A DNA stretch of 64,000 nt. Origin: [Clostridium] scindens. Lineage in GTDB: Bacteria; Bacillota; Clostridia; Lachnospirales; Lachnospiraceae. The stretch is taken from assembly GCF_019597925.1 (NCBI RefSeq), contig NZ_CP080442.1, positions 3,301,501 to 3,365,500 of the forward strand, written 5' to 3'. The notes below the pieces were generated by a model, which was not told the origin of the DNA, made no database searches, and worked only from the letters and a program-made list of their open reading frames with translations. Shown here piece by piece: positions 52,732 through 60,582 of the stretch (positions within the stretch are counted from its first letter, which is position 1; every line of letters begins with the position of its first letter). The position numbers were made by a program, and so were the translations under genes.

Positions 52732-52860
52732 AACACGTACTAATCACAAAGGGTAGCACCTGCGTGAAAAGGCGCACAGATTCGTATGATATATTTAGGG
52801 GTAGGGGAATTCTGCCCTTTCAGGACCTGACGCCATAGGCGCCGGGTCTTTTTTATTTGA
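52732..52860 (+). promoter_or_regulatory. Structured leader with intrinsic terminator ahead of hydE (candidate riboswitch/attenuator)
   Basis: A closing stem CGTACTAATC/GATTCGTATG (52736-52745 with 52779-52788) encloses a TGCG/CGCA hairpin. A second hairpin, AGGGGTAG/CTGCCCTT (52797-52804 with 52812-52819), follows. Then comes a terminator: GACCTG-A-CGCC with GGCG-C-CGGGTC, followed by six T residues (52824-52854). Alternative pairings exist: AAAGGGTAG (52748-52756) also fits CTGCCCTTT, and GGCG..CAG (52771-52779) can pair with CTG-A-CGCC (52827-52834), which would break the terminator. No known aptamer class was recognised. Confidence 0.65.
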
Positions 52861-52913
52861 TTTCATCATGAAGAAGGCGCAATAGAACGAATACTAATAG
52901 GATGGGGTGATCT

Positions 52914-53963
52914 ATGAAAGATTTAAAGTATTTAATTGATAAGCTGAAGATGCAAAGATCCCTGACTCGGGATGAATGGACAGCGCTGATTGGCGGAAGG
53001 ACGCCGGAACTTGCCGGTTACCTCTTTGAGCTTGCCCGCGAGGAGCGCCACCTGCACTACGGACATGACGTGTATGTCCGGGGGCTGATCGAATTTACCA
53101 ACTACTGCAGGAATGACTGCCTCTATTGCGGCATCCGCAAAAGCAACCCAAATGTCAGCCGCTACCGGCTAAGCGAGGAGCAGATTCTGGACTGCTGCCG
53201 GATCGGCTATGATCTGGGCTTTCGCACCTTCGTGCTGCAAGGCGGGGAGGATGGCTATTACACCAGGGAGCGGATGGTACATTTGATTGAGCGCATCCGG
53301 TCCATGTATTCGGATTGCGCCATCACGCTTTCCATCGGCGAGAAATCCCGGGAGGATTACCAGGCATTCTATGAGGCAGGCGCCAACCGGTATCTATTGC
53401 GGCACGAGACATTTAACGCCAATCACTATTCCAGGCTGCATCCGCCGTCCTTAAGCGCGGCTGCCCGGCAGAAATGTCTCTGGGACTTAAAAGACATTGG
53501 CTACCAGACAGGCACTGGATTCATGGTGGGCTCGCCTTACCAGACGATGGAGAATCTGGCTGAAGACATGCTCTTTATTCGGGAACTCAATCCGCAGATG
53601 GTGGGCATCGGGCCATTTATCCCCCACCATGACACGCCGTTTTCTAAAGAAGCAGCCGGAACGCTGGAACTGACCCTGTTTATGCTGGGGCTTCTCAGAC
53701 TGATGCTTCCCAAGGTCCTGCTGCCCTCCACTACGGCGCTTGGCACCATCGATCCGAAGGGCCGGGAACTTGGAATTCTGGCAGGGGCAAATGTGGTGAT
53801 GCCTAATCTGTCGCCGACCGGCGTGCGAAAGGACTATGCGTTGTATGACAACAAGATCTGCACCGGGGATGAGGCCGCGGAATGCCGCCGATGCCTGGAG
53901 CGGCGCATGGAATCCATCGGCTACCGCGTCGTCACAGCCAGGGGCGATTCACTGAACCTATAA
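52914..53963 (+). CDS. hydE: [FeFe] hydrogenase H-cluster radical SAM maturase HydE
   Basis: This 349-residue radical SAM enzyme helps build the dithiolate and diiron part of the H-cluster. The [4Fe-4S] CxxxCxxC motif appears as NYCRNDCLYCGIRKSN (about residues 61-75). LQGGEDGYYTRERM and GFMVGSPYQTMENLAEDM follow, and the family signature PNLSPTGVRKDYALYDNK lies near the end. The ribosome site is GGGGTGATCT. It leads the hydE-hydG-hydF operon behind a structured leader. Length and motif match HydE, not the related PylB or BioB. Confidence 0.96.
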   Translation: MKDLKYLIDKLKMQRSLTRDEWTALIGGRTPELAGYLFELAREERHLHYGHDVYVRGLIEFTNYCRNDCLYCGIRKSNPNVSRYRLSEEQILDCCRIGYDLGFRTFVLQGGEDGYYTRERMVHLIERIRSMYSDCAITLSIGEKSREDYQAFYEAGANRYLLRHETFNANHYSRLHPPSLSAAARQKCLWDLKDIGYQTGTGFMVGSPYQTMENLAEDMLFIRELNPQMVGIGPFIPHHDTPFSKEAAGTLELTLFMLGLLRLMLPKVLLPSTTALGTIDPKGRELGILAGANVVMPNLSPTGVRKDYALYDNKICTGDEAAECRRCLERRMESIGYRVVTARGDSLNL

Positions 53964-53998
53964 AATATTACGCTATCGAATAGCAGGAGGAAATAATT

Positions 53999-55420
53999 AT
54001 GTATGATGTAAATTCAAAACACGCTGAAGACTTTATCAACCACGAGGAGATTCTGGAGACTCTTGCCTATGCGGACGAGAACAAGGATAATCTGGAACTG
54101 GTGGAATCCTTGATCAACAAGGCTGCCTTAAGAAAGGGGCTCTCCCACAGAGAGGCTTCCGTGCTTCTTGCCTGTCAGGATCCCGCCATGAACGAGAAGA
54201 TATTCAAGCTGGCAGAACAGATCAAGAAGGATTTCTACGGAAACCGTATCGTCATGTTCGCCCCTCTGTACCTTTCCAACTACTGTATCAATGGATGCAC
54301 CTACTGTCCTTATCATATGAAGAACAAGCATATCGCAAGGAAGAAGCTGACCCAGGAGGAGATCCGCAAGGAAGTCATCGCGCTTCAGGATATGGGGCAC
54401 AAGCGTCTGGCTCTGGAGGCCGGAGAGGATCCAGTGCACAACACCATGGATTATTATCTGGAATGCATTGACACCATATATAAGATCAAGCATAAAAATG
54501 GGGCCATCCGCCGTGTAAATATCAACATCGCAGCCACAACGGTGGACAATTACCGCCTTCTGAAAGAAGCAGGGATCGGTACATACATCCTGTTCCAGGA
54601 GACCTATCACAAGGAAAGTTATCTGCAGCTTCATCCCACGGGTCCAAAGCATGATTACGACTATCACACTGAGGCGATGGACCGCGCTATGGAGGGCGGC
54701 ATCGACGATGTAGGCGTAGGCGTTCTGTTCGGCCTGGATAAGTTCCGCTATGAATTTGCAGGACTTCTGATGCATGCAGAGCATCTGGAAGCAGCGTTCG
54801 GCGTAGGACCGCATACCATCAGCGTTCCCCGGCTGCGCGATGCCGACGATATCGACGCATCCTCCTTTACCAATGGAATCGATGACGATACCTTTGCCAA
54901 GATCGTAGCCTGCATAAGAATTGCGGTTCCATATACCGGCATGATCATCTCCACCAGAGAAAGCCAGAAGACCAGAGAGCGCGTCCTTCACCTGGGCATC
55001 TCCCAGATCAGCGGCGGTTCCAGAACCAGCGTCGGCGGCTACTGCGAGCCGGAGCCGGAAGATGAGAAGTCCGAGCAGTTCGATGTGATCGACAGCCGTA
55101 CTTTGGATGAGGTTGTCCGCTGGCTGATCGAAATGGAATACATCCCAAGCTTCTGTACTGCATGCTACCGGGAAGGCAGAACCGGCGACCGCTTCATGTC
55201 TCTTTGCAAGAGCGGGCAGATCCAGAACTGCTGCCATCCCAACGCGCTGATGACGCTGGAGGAATATCTAACCGATTACGCTTCTCCAGAGACAAAAGCG
55301 CTTGGACAGAAACTGATCGACAAGGAAGTATTCAACGTACCGAATGAAAAGGCGCGCGCGGTAGTCCTAGAGAATCTGAAACTGATCCGGGAAGACAACC
55401 GAAGAGATTTCCGTTTCTAA
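53999..55420 (+). CDS. hydG: [FeFe] hydrogenase H-cluster radical SAM maturase HydG
   Basis: This 473-residue enzyme cleaves tyrosine to make the CO and CN ligands of the H-cluster. The radical SAM cluster is NYCINGCTYCPYHMKN (about residues 92-106). The central barrel includes LALEAGEDPVHNTMDYYLE and the conserved TYHKESYLQLHPTGPKHDY. The C-terminal extension holds a second iron-sulfur motif, CTACYREGRTGDRF and NCCHPNAL, as in HydG but not ThiH. AGGAGG lies ahead of the start, 35 bases after hydE. Confidence 0.97.
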   Translation: MYDVNSKHAEDFINHEEILETLAYADENKDNLELVESLINKAALRKGLSHREASVLLACQDPAMNEKIFKLAEQIKKDFYGNRIVMFAPLYLSNYCINGCTYCPYHMKNKHIARKKLTQEEIRKEVIALQDMGHKRLALEAGEDPVHNTMDYYLECIDTIYKIKHKNGAIRRVNINIAATTVDNYRLLKEAGIGTYILFQETYHKESYLQLHPTGPKHDYDYHTEAMDRAMEGGIDDVGVGVLFGLDKFRYEFAGLLMHAEHLEAAFGVGPHTISVPRLRDADDIDASSFTNGIDDDTFAKIVACIRIAVPYTGMIISTRESQKTRERVLHLGISQISGGSRTSVGGYCEPEPEDEKSEQFDVIDSRTLDEVVRWLIEMEYIPSFCTACYREGRTGDRFMSLCKSGQIQNCCHPNALMTLEEYLTDYASPETKALGQKLIDKEVFNVPNEKARAVVLENLKLIREDNRRDFRF

Positions 55421-55458
55421 TTATAGATCCATCCAGGCCCAAAGGAGGTATATGAACT

Positions 55459-56679
55459 ATGAGTCTAAATAATACGCCCTCTTCCGAGCGGGTACACATC
55501 GGCATCTTTGGCAGGCGTAACGCCGGGAAATCCAGCATCATCAATGCCCTGACCGGGCAGAGCCTGGCCATCGTATCGGATGTCAAGGGCACCACCACCG
55601 ACCCTGTGCTAAAGGCCATGGAACTGCTTCCTCTTGGCCCTGTCGTCATGATCGATACGCCAGGGCTGGATGACGAGGGCGCGCTTGGGTCGCTAAGAGT
55701 CCAGAAGGCGTACCAGGTGCTTAACAAGACGGATATCGCCGTCCTGGTGGTTGACGGCACGGCTGGCATGACCCGCGAAGACCTTCTTATTCTTGACCGG
55801 ATCAAGGATAAGAAGATCCCTTATGTGATCGTCATGAACAAGGCTGACCTGGCCGTTCCGGGCGCAGCGTCTCAGGCCGCTCTTTCAGGCAAGCCGGATG
55901 AGCACGTCATCTGGGTCAGCGCCGCTGACAGCCGGAACATCCATGAACTAAAGGAACTGATTGCAAGCCTTGCCCCCGCCGAGGACGGCGGCCGCCGCAT
56001 TGTAGGGGATTTGATCCATCCTTCCGATTTCGTGGTGCTGGTGGTTCCCATAGATAAGGCTGCCCCCAAGGGCCGCCTCATCCTGCCTCAGCAGCAGACG
56101 ATCCGGGATATTCTGGAGTCGGATGCCACGGCCATCGTGGTCAAGGAAGATGAACTTAGCCGTACCCTTGAGACCCTTGGGAAAAAACCATCTCTGGTCA
56201 TCACGGACAGCCAGGTCTTTGCCAAGGTTTCGAAGGCCACTGCGCAGGACATTCCTCTGACTTCTTTTTCTATCTTATTTGCAAGGTATAAGGGGAATCT
56301 TAAGACTGTGGTAAATGGGGCCAGATACTTGGATTCTCTGAAGGAGAATGACACAGTCCTGATCTCGGAAGGCTGCACCCATCACCGCCAGTGTGAAGAT
56401 ATCGGAACGGTAAAGCTGCCCCGCTGGATACAAGAGTATACTGGCAAGAAATTGAACTTTACGTTTACCAGCGGAACGGAATTCCCACTGGAACTAAAGG
56501 CCTATCAGTTGATCGTCCATTGTGGCGGCTGCACGCTGAATGAACGGGAGATGAAATACCGTCTCAAATGCGCGCAGGATGCCGGCGTTCCCATGACCAA
56601 TTACGGAACGGCCATCGCATATATGCAGGGCATCCTGGAGCGCAGCATTGACATATTTCCATCTTTAGATTATATTTAG
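55459..56679 (+). CDS. hydF: [FeFe] hydrogenase H-cluster maturation GTPase HydF
   Basis: This 406-residue scaffold GTPase carries the nascent 2Fe subcluster to apo-hydrogenase. The GTPase part has P-loop GRRNAGKSSIINAL, switch I GTTTDPVLKAM, DTPG and NKAD (residues 1-170). A dimerisation domain is followed by the cluster site CTHHRQCEDIG with HCGGCTLNE near the C-terminus, matching C-x-H ... C-x2-C. The start at 55459 follows AAAGGAGG by 10 bases; an earlier ATG is out of frame. The hydrogenase itself is not in the window. Confidence 0.96.
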   Translation: MSLNNTPSSERVHIGIFGRRNAGKSSIINALTGQSLAIVSDVKGTTTDPVLKAMELLPLGPVVMIDTPGLDDEGALGSLRVQKAYQVLNKTDIAVLVVDGTAGMTREDLLILDRIKDKKIPYVIVMNKADLAVPGAASQAALSGKPDEHVIWVSAADSRNIHELKELIASLAPAEDGGRRIVGDLIHPSDFVVLVVPIDKAAPKGRLILPQQQTIRDILESDATAIVVKEDELSRTLETLGKKPSLVITDSQVFAKVSKATAQDIPLTSFSILFARYKGNLKTVVNGARYLDSLKENDTVLISEGCTHHRQCEDIGTVKLPRWIQEYTGKKLNFTFTSGTEFPLELKAYQLIVHCGGCTLNEREMKYRLKCAQDAGVPMTNYGTAIAYMQGILERSIDIFPSLDYI

Positions 56680-56717
56680 AAAATCTTCAGAATTATAACA
56701 AGGGATACTTAATAATT

Positions 56718-56771
56718 CCCCTATACAATAAGACCATAGAAAACAAGCATTCAGGTCTTATCGTATAGGGG
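56718..56771 (+). terminator. Long hairpin after hydF overlapping the next gene's ribosome site
   Basis: Two 18-base arms (56718-56735 and 56754-56771) pair with one mismatch around an 18-base loop. The right arm ends in GGGG and is followed by TTTATTT, so the hairpin can terminate the hydEGF transcript. The same right arm contains the AGGGGG ribosome site of the membrane protein at 56780. An alternative role is therefore control of translation by sequestering the ribosome site. Confidence 0.68.
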
Positions 56772-56779
56772 GTTTATTT

Positions 56780-57379
56780 ATGAGAGCATATATTGAGGAA
56801 AGGAAAAATGAGATACTTGCCATCAGTCCATTTGCGGATCTTAACTATGAACGTGCTTATTCCGCCACATCTTTGATCTTGATGTTCTTCCTCTTTTCTT
56901 TTACCGGATGGATCTGGGAAGTCCTGATCCACATCATCGAAGACGGAATGATCATCAACCGCGGCCTTCTTCTCGGCCCATGGCTTCCCATCTATGGAAC
57001 CGGCGGCGTCCTGATCCTGATGCTGTTAAAAAGATGGCGCAGCCAGCCGCTTATGACCATGGGACTCATCATGCTCTTATGCGGAACCGTCGAATACATT
57101 ACCAGCATAGGCCTGGAATTCTTCTTCGGCCAAAGATGGTGGGATTACAGCGACATGCTCTTTAACTTCCAGGGCAGGATATGCCTGGAAGGCCTACTGA
57201 TCTTCGGCATCGGAGGTCTGTTCTTCATCTACCTGATTGCCCCCAAGATCGACAACCTGCTTCAAACCGTATCGCAGAAGGCGAAAATGTATCTGTGCGT
57301 GGCATTATCCTTCCTCTTTGTTGCGGACCTGATTCGTTCCTTCCTGTCCCCGAATATGGGATTCGGAATCACGGGGTAG
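56780..57379 (+). CDS. Membrane protein, putative ABC transporter permease (CmpB-like), 199 aa
   Basis: A soluble start (MRAYIEERKNEILAISPFAD) is followed by five membrane spans (about residues 29-190). The motif FSFTGWIWEVLIHIIEDGMI, then INRGLLLGPWLPIYGTGGVL, and EFFFGQRWWDYSDM match the CmpB/DUF family labelled putative ABC transporter permease and found in many Clostridia. Its actual role is not established. The ribosome site lies in the hairpin upstream, and the gene converges with the sirtuin gene, only 4 bases away. Confidence 0.85.
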   Translation: MRAYIEERKNEILAISPFADLNYERAYSATSLILMFFLFSFTGWIWEVLIHIIEDGMIINRGLLLGPWLPIYGTGGVLILMLLKRWRSQPLMTMGLIMLLCGTVEYITSIGLEFFFGQRWWDYSDMLFNFQGRICLEGLLIFGIGGLFFIYLIAPKIDNLLQTVSQKAKMYLCVALSFLFVADLIRSFLSPNMGFGITG

Positions 57380-57383
57380 CGGT

Positions 57384-58112
57384 TTACCTTACTTCGATCC
57401 TGCCCATCACTTCCCCGATGGGTGCCGCAATTGTAAGTTCCGCTCCTACTTCTTTTGCGGTAGCGCTCTTATTGATCACCACCAGGTGCCTGCCCCGGAA
57501 GTAATCAATGAATCCTGCCGCCGGATACACGATGAGAGACGTCCCCCCGATGATAAGCGTATCCGCCTCGCTGATTGCCCGGATGCTCTTATCCACCGTC
57601 CGGGAGTCCAGGCTTTCCTCATACAGCACCACATCCGGCTTGATCGTGCCTCCACAGGAGCACTTGGGAATTCCTTCGGAATTCTTCACATAGGCCGCAT
57701 CATAGGACTTGCCGCATCTCTGGCAGTAATTGCGCAGAATGCTCCCGTGCAGTTCCAGCACGTTCCTGCTTCCCGCCGCCTGGTGAAGTCCATCAATATT
57801 CTGGGTGATGACCGCCGTCAGCTTGCCTGCCGCCTCCAGTTCCGCCAGTTTCAGATGGGCTGGATTGGGCTTCGCATCCAGAAACATCATTTTGTTCTTA
57901 TAGAATTCATAAAAATCTTCCGTCCTGCTCACAAAGAAACTGTGGCTTACGATCTGTTCCGGGGAGTACTTATACTGCTGCCGGTAGAGCCCGTCCGCAC
58001 TGCGAAAATCCGGGATATTGCTCTCCGTGGATACGCCTGCGCCCCCAAAAAACACGATGTTGCCGCTGTCATCAATAATCCGCTGTAACTTGCTTACTTC
58101 CTCTTCATACAT
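57384..58112 (-). CDS. NAD-dependent protein deacylase, Sir2 family
   Basis: This 242-residue sirtuin removes acyl groups from lysine using NAD. It shows GAGVSTESNIPDFRSADGL (NAD loop, about 25-43), TQNIDGLHQAAGSRNVLELH with the catalytic His, a zinc ribbon CQRCGKSYDAAYV and CSCGG (about 120-150), and GTSLIVYPAAGFIDYF. The start at 58112 has AGGAGG 7 bases upstream; an in-frame ATG six codons earlier overlaps that site. It is the gene upstream of nothing obvious: the HAD gene lies 48 bases before it on the same strand. Confidence 0.95.
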   Translation of the reverse strand: MYEEEVSKLQRIIDDSGNIVFFGGAGVSTESNIPDFRSADGLYRQQYKYSPEQIVSHSFFVSRTEDFYEFYKNKMMFLDAKPNPAHLKLAELEAAGKLTAVITQNIDGLHQAAGSRNVLELHGSILRNYCQRCGKSYDAAYVKNSEGIPKCSCGGTIKPDVVLYEESLDSRTVDKSIRAISEADTLIIGGTSLIVYPAAGFIDYFRGRHLVVINKSATAKEVGAELTIAAPIGEVMGRIEVR

Positions 58113-58160
58113 GGCAATTCCTCCTGACATGTCTGCTGTAATCCTTTCACATACAGCCTG

Positions 58161-58814
58161 CTAATTTGCGTGTTCTATCCAATCAATGACATCCCTTAGG
58201 CTTCTAAGTTCAGCCGTAATTCCATCTTTGACTTCCTCCGGCACCACCACCACATCCGGAATGTGGATAATATAGCCGCCAGCCGCCTTTCCCGCCTGCA
58301 CGCCGGATATACTGTCCTCCAGCACCAGGCACTCCCTCATTGGCACGCCCAGATCTTCCGCCGCTTTCTGGAAAATATCCGGAAATGGCTTGCTGCGTTT
58401 CACTTTATTTCCATAGGCAACTGCGTCGAAATACTCATAGACTCCGGCAATCTTCAGCATCTTCTCAGCCAGCGACTGCTGGGTGGAGGTAGCCACCGCC
58501 ATACGGATATCCTGTCCCTTCAGATATTCCAGGAGTTCCGGCAGGCCTTCTTTTAAAGGAACGCCTTTTTCCTCGATATAGCGGTGCTGCAATTCATCTT
58601 TGCGCCCCATGCAGCCGTCAAAATCAAACTCCCGTCCAAATCTTTGAAGGAAGGCGTTGCGGATCGCCGTCGGATTCTGCCCCCGGAAACTGTCCAGGAA
58701 CTCCTCCGTCATGTCAATCCTAAGTTCATCGCCTACCTGGTTCCACAGAACCGTTGCCAGACGTTCTGTATCAAACATCAGGCCGTCCATGTCAAATATT
58801 ACGCCTCGTACCAT
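58161..58814 (-). CDS. HAD-superfamily hydrolase, beta-phosphoglucomutase-like, 217 aa
   Basis: This Rossmann-like phosphatase or mutase has motif I as IFDMDGLMFDTERLA (residues 5-19), a helical cap (20-90), motif II VATSTQQSLAEKM, motif III Lys in KVKRSKPFPDIFQKAAEDLG, and motif IV LVLEDSISGVQAGKAAGG. The cap type C1 and motif I DxDGLxxDTE place it in the beta-phosphoglucomutase/phosphoglycolate group; the substrate cannot be assigned. It may be cotranscribed with the sirtuin. Confidence 0.9.
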   Translation of the reverse strand: MVRGVIFDMDGLMFDTERLATVLWNQVGDELRIDMTEEFLDSFRGQNPTAIRNAFLQRFGREFDFDGCMGRKDELQHRYIEEKGVPLKEGLPELLEYLKGQDIRMAVATSTQQSLAEKMLKIAGVYEYFDAVAYGNKVKRSKPFPDIFQKAAEDLGVPMRECLVLEDSISGVQAGKAAGGYIIHIPDVVVVPEEVKDGITAELRSLRDVIDWIEHAN

Positions 58815-58934
58815 AAATTATGACTCCCTTTTCTTGTAAACTATAATCGTTTCTACCGTTCTATTCTATCTTATTTCAATCATATTTTCCATACATTCTG
58901 ACAAATCAGCGTTTTCGTATTTAAAAAATAATTA

Positions 58935-58986
58935 AGAGGGCGCCCCTCTATGAATCTTTCCAATTCATGGTTTGGGGACACCCTCT
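58935..58986 (-). terminator. Terminator of the fatty-acid operon
   Basis: A long interrupted hairpin has arms AGAGGG..CCCCTCTATGAAT and ATTCATGG..GGGG..CCCTCT. On the minus strand it is followed by a T-rich tail with six consecutive T residues. It lies about 20 bases after the marR stop codon. Confidence 0.75.
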
Positions 58987-59005
58987 AGAATGTCTGGCTG
59001 TCATG

Positions 59006-59461
59006 CTATTGTGACCGGTTCTTGCTATAGCCGGTAAAGAATTCCGATAATGCATCCAAGGTCTTCACCAGCACGGGAATCTCCGCCTCGTCCAACTTAT
59101 CCAGGATCGCCCGGGTCATCTGGCGGTGATAGTCTTCGTGATGCCGGTACGCCTTCACGCCCCGGTCCGTGAGCTTCACGAATACCACCCTGCGGTCTTC
59201 CTCGCTGCGCCTGCGCTCTACATATTTCTTATTTACCAGGCTGTTCATGGCCGTCGTCAGGGAGCCTACGGTAATATTCAGCTTCTTGGCTATGGAGGAC
59301 ATATTATTGCCATCGCCCAGCCCGATGGCCTCGATGACGTGCATGTCATTATTCGTAAGATCCTTAAACTCTTCTGTAATAATGGCCTTCTCCTCCAATT
59401 CCCAGATCTCGTTGATCAGGTTCACCAGAATATTGTTGATTGTTGCGTATGCGTTTTCCAT
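59006..59461 (-). CDS. MarR-family transcriptional regulator (FabT-like)
   Basis: This 151-residue winged-helix regulator has the HTH and wing NMSSIAKKLNITVGSLTTAMN and NKKYVERRRSEEDRRVVFVK (about residues 52-95), with helical dimerisation ends. Position at the end of a fab/acc cluster strongly suggests a FabT-like repressor of fatty-acid synthesis, responding to acyl-ACP. It lies about 40 bases after the NMO/FabK-like gene and also has a possible promoter of its own. Confidence 0.88.
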   Translation of the reverse strand: MENAYATINNILVNLINEIWELEEKAIITEEFKDLTNNDMHVIEAIGLGDGNNMSSIAKKLNITVGSLTTAMNSLVNKKYVERRRSEEDRRVVFVKLTDRGVKAYRHHEDYHRQMTRAILDKLDEAEIPVLVKTLDALSEFFTGYSKNRSQ

Positions 59462-59503
59462 TCCCTGCTACCCTTTCTGCTTGACGATTCTTGTTATATC
59501 CAC

Positions 59504-59533
59504 ATTATACCCTCTCCGGCATCAGAGAATCAA
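59504..59533 (-). promoter_or_regulatory. Possible internal promoter for the MarR-family gene
   Basis: On the minus strand TTGATT (59533-59528), 18 bases and a perfect TATAAT (59509-59504) overlap the 3' end of the preceding gene. They lie about 43 bases before the regulator start. Confidence 0.45.
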
Positions 59534-60572
59534 TCACTTCTTTTACCGTTTCCAGGTGATCTGCCTTGTAGGCGTATGCACCGCAGAAAAGAAGGGCGTC
59601 ATCCACTTCTCCCCTGGCCGCATGTACGAGAGCATCCGTAATGCAGTAAGGAATCTCACTGGGATTGCATTTGTGGAGGCAGCCGTGGCAGGAACTGTGA
59701 GGAATCTGCTCCCCTGCCATGACTTTTTCCATAAATGGATTCAAGATCGCGCGGCCCGGCATTCCCACCGGGCTTTTTACGATGACGATATCCGTTTCTT
59801 TCGCGTTCAGATAGGCTTCCTTGTACTTGATATGTGCATCGCACTCTTCTGTGGTTACGAATCTGGTGGCTGCCTGTATGGCATCCACTCCCAGCGAAAA
59901 TGCATGCTCTGCCTGCGCCTTATTTTCGATCCCACCGGCAAGCGCCACCGGAATCTGGCAATGGAACTCTTCTTCGTAGGATTTCACCGTGTCTAAGATA
60001 ACGCTGACTTCCGCGTCATAGGCTGCCTGGTCATAGGATTCCAACTGCTCTTTGGTAAAGCCTAAGTGCCCTCCGGCTTTCGGCCCTTCGATGACCAGAA
60101 GATCCGGCATTCTCTTATATTTCCTGCCCCAGTACTTCAGGATCACCTTGGCGGACTTATCGGTGGAGACGATGGGGGTCAGCTTCGTCTGGCTGTCGCC
60201 CGCGATTCTTGGCAGGTCCGTGGGAAGCCCCGCGCCGGATATGATGAGATCTGCCCCGGCTTCAATGGCCGCCTTTACATACTCTTCATAGTGCCGCATG
60301 GCTACCATGATATTGAATCCAATGATTCCATCCGGCGCGATCGCTCTTGCCTTGTCGTATTCCTTTTTTATGGCTCTTAGATTCGCTTCTTTGGTATTCG
60401 TATCAAAATCCGGTTCCATAAAACCAATCTGAGCGGCAGAGATGATCCCGATGCCGCCCTCTTTCGCAACTGCTCCAGCGAGGCGGCCCAGGCTGATCCC
60501 CACTCCCATGCCGCCTTGTATCAACGGAACCTTTGCTTCTATATTCCCCATTTTCAATGGTCTTGCTTCCAT
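59505..60572 (-). CDS. Nitronate monooxygenase / FabK-like enoyl reductase family protein, 355 aa
   Basis: This FMN-dependent TIM-barrel protein starts with the flavin site KVPLIQGGMGVGISLGRLAG, followed by GIGIISAAQIG. It contains LVIEGPKAGGHLGFTKEQL, with the His of the family's active site, and IPVALAGGIENKAQAEHAFS with the FMN phosphate loop. Unlike short FabK it has an insert near residues 50-75 and a Cys-rich C-terminal segment (SSCHGCLHKCNPSEIPYC). It lies 10 bases after accDA, within a fatty-acid cluster, which favours a FabK-like role; the NMO name is the safer family label. Confidence 0.82.
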   Translation of the reverse strand: MEARPLKMGNIEAKVPLIQGGMGVGISLGRLAGAVAKEGGIGIISAAQIGFMEPDFDTNTKEANLRAIKKEYDKARAIAPDGIIGFNIMVAMRHYEEYVKAAIEAGADLIISGAGLPTDLPRIAGDSQTKLTPIVSTDKSAKVILKYWGRKYKRMPDLLVIEGPKAGGHLGFTKEQLESYDQAAYDAEVSVILDTVKSYEEEFHCQIPVALAGGIENKAQAEHAFSLGVDAIQAATRFVTTEECDAHIKYKEAYLNAKETDIVIVKSPVGMPGRAILNPFMEKVMAGEQIPHSSCHGCLHKCNPSEIPYCITDALVHAARGEVDDALLFCGAYAYKADHLETVKEVIDSLMPERV

Positions 60573-60582
60573 ATTCTTTCTC

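Noticed and set aside
52732..52860. FMN, THF, TPP or c-di-GMP-II riboswitch ahead of hydE
   Set aside because: Short stretches recall these classes, but none of their conserved cores could be aligned. It is left as an unclassified leader.
54128..55237. 369-codon minus-strand ORF opposite hydG
   Set aside because: It is antisense to the well-conserved hydG frame and shows no recognisable domain.
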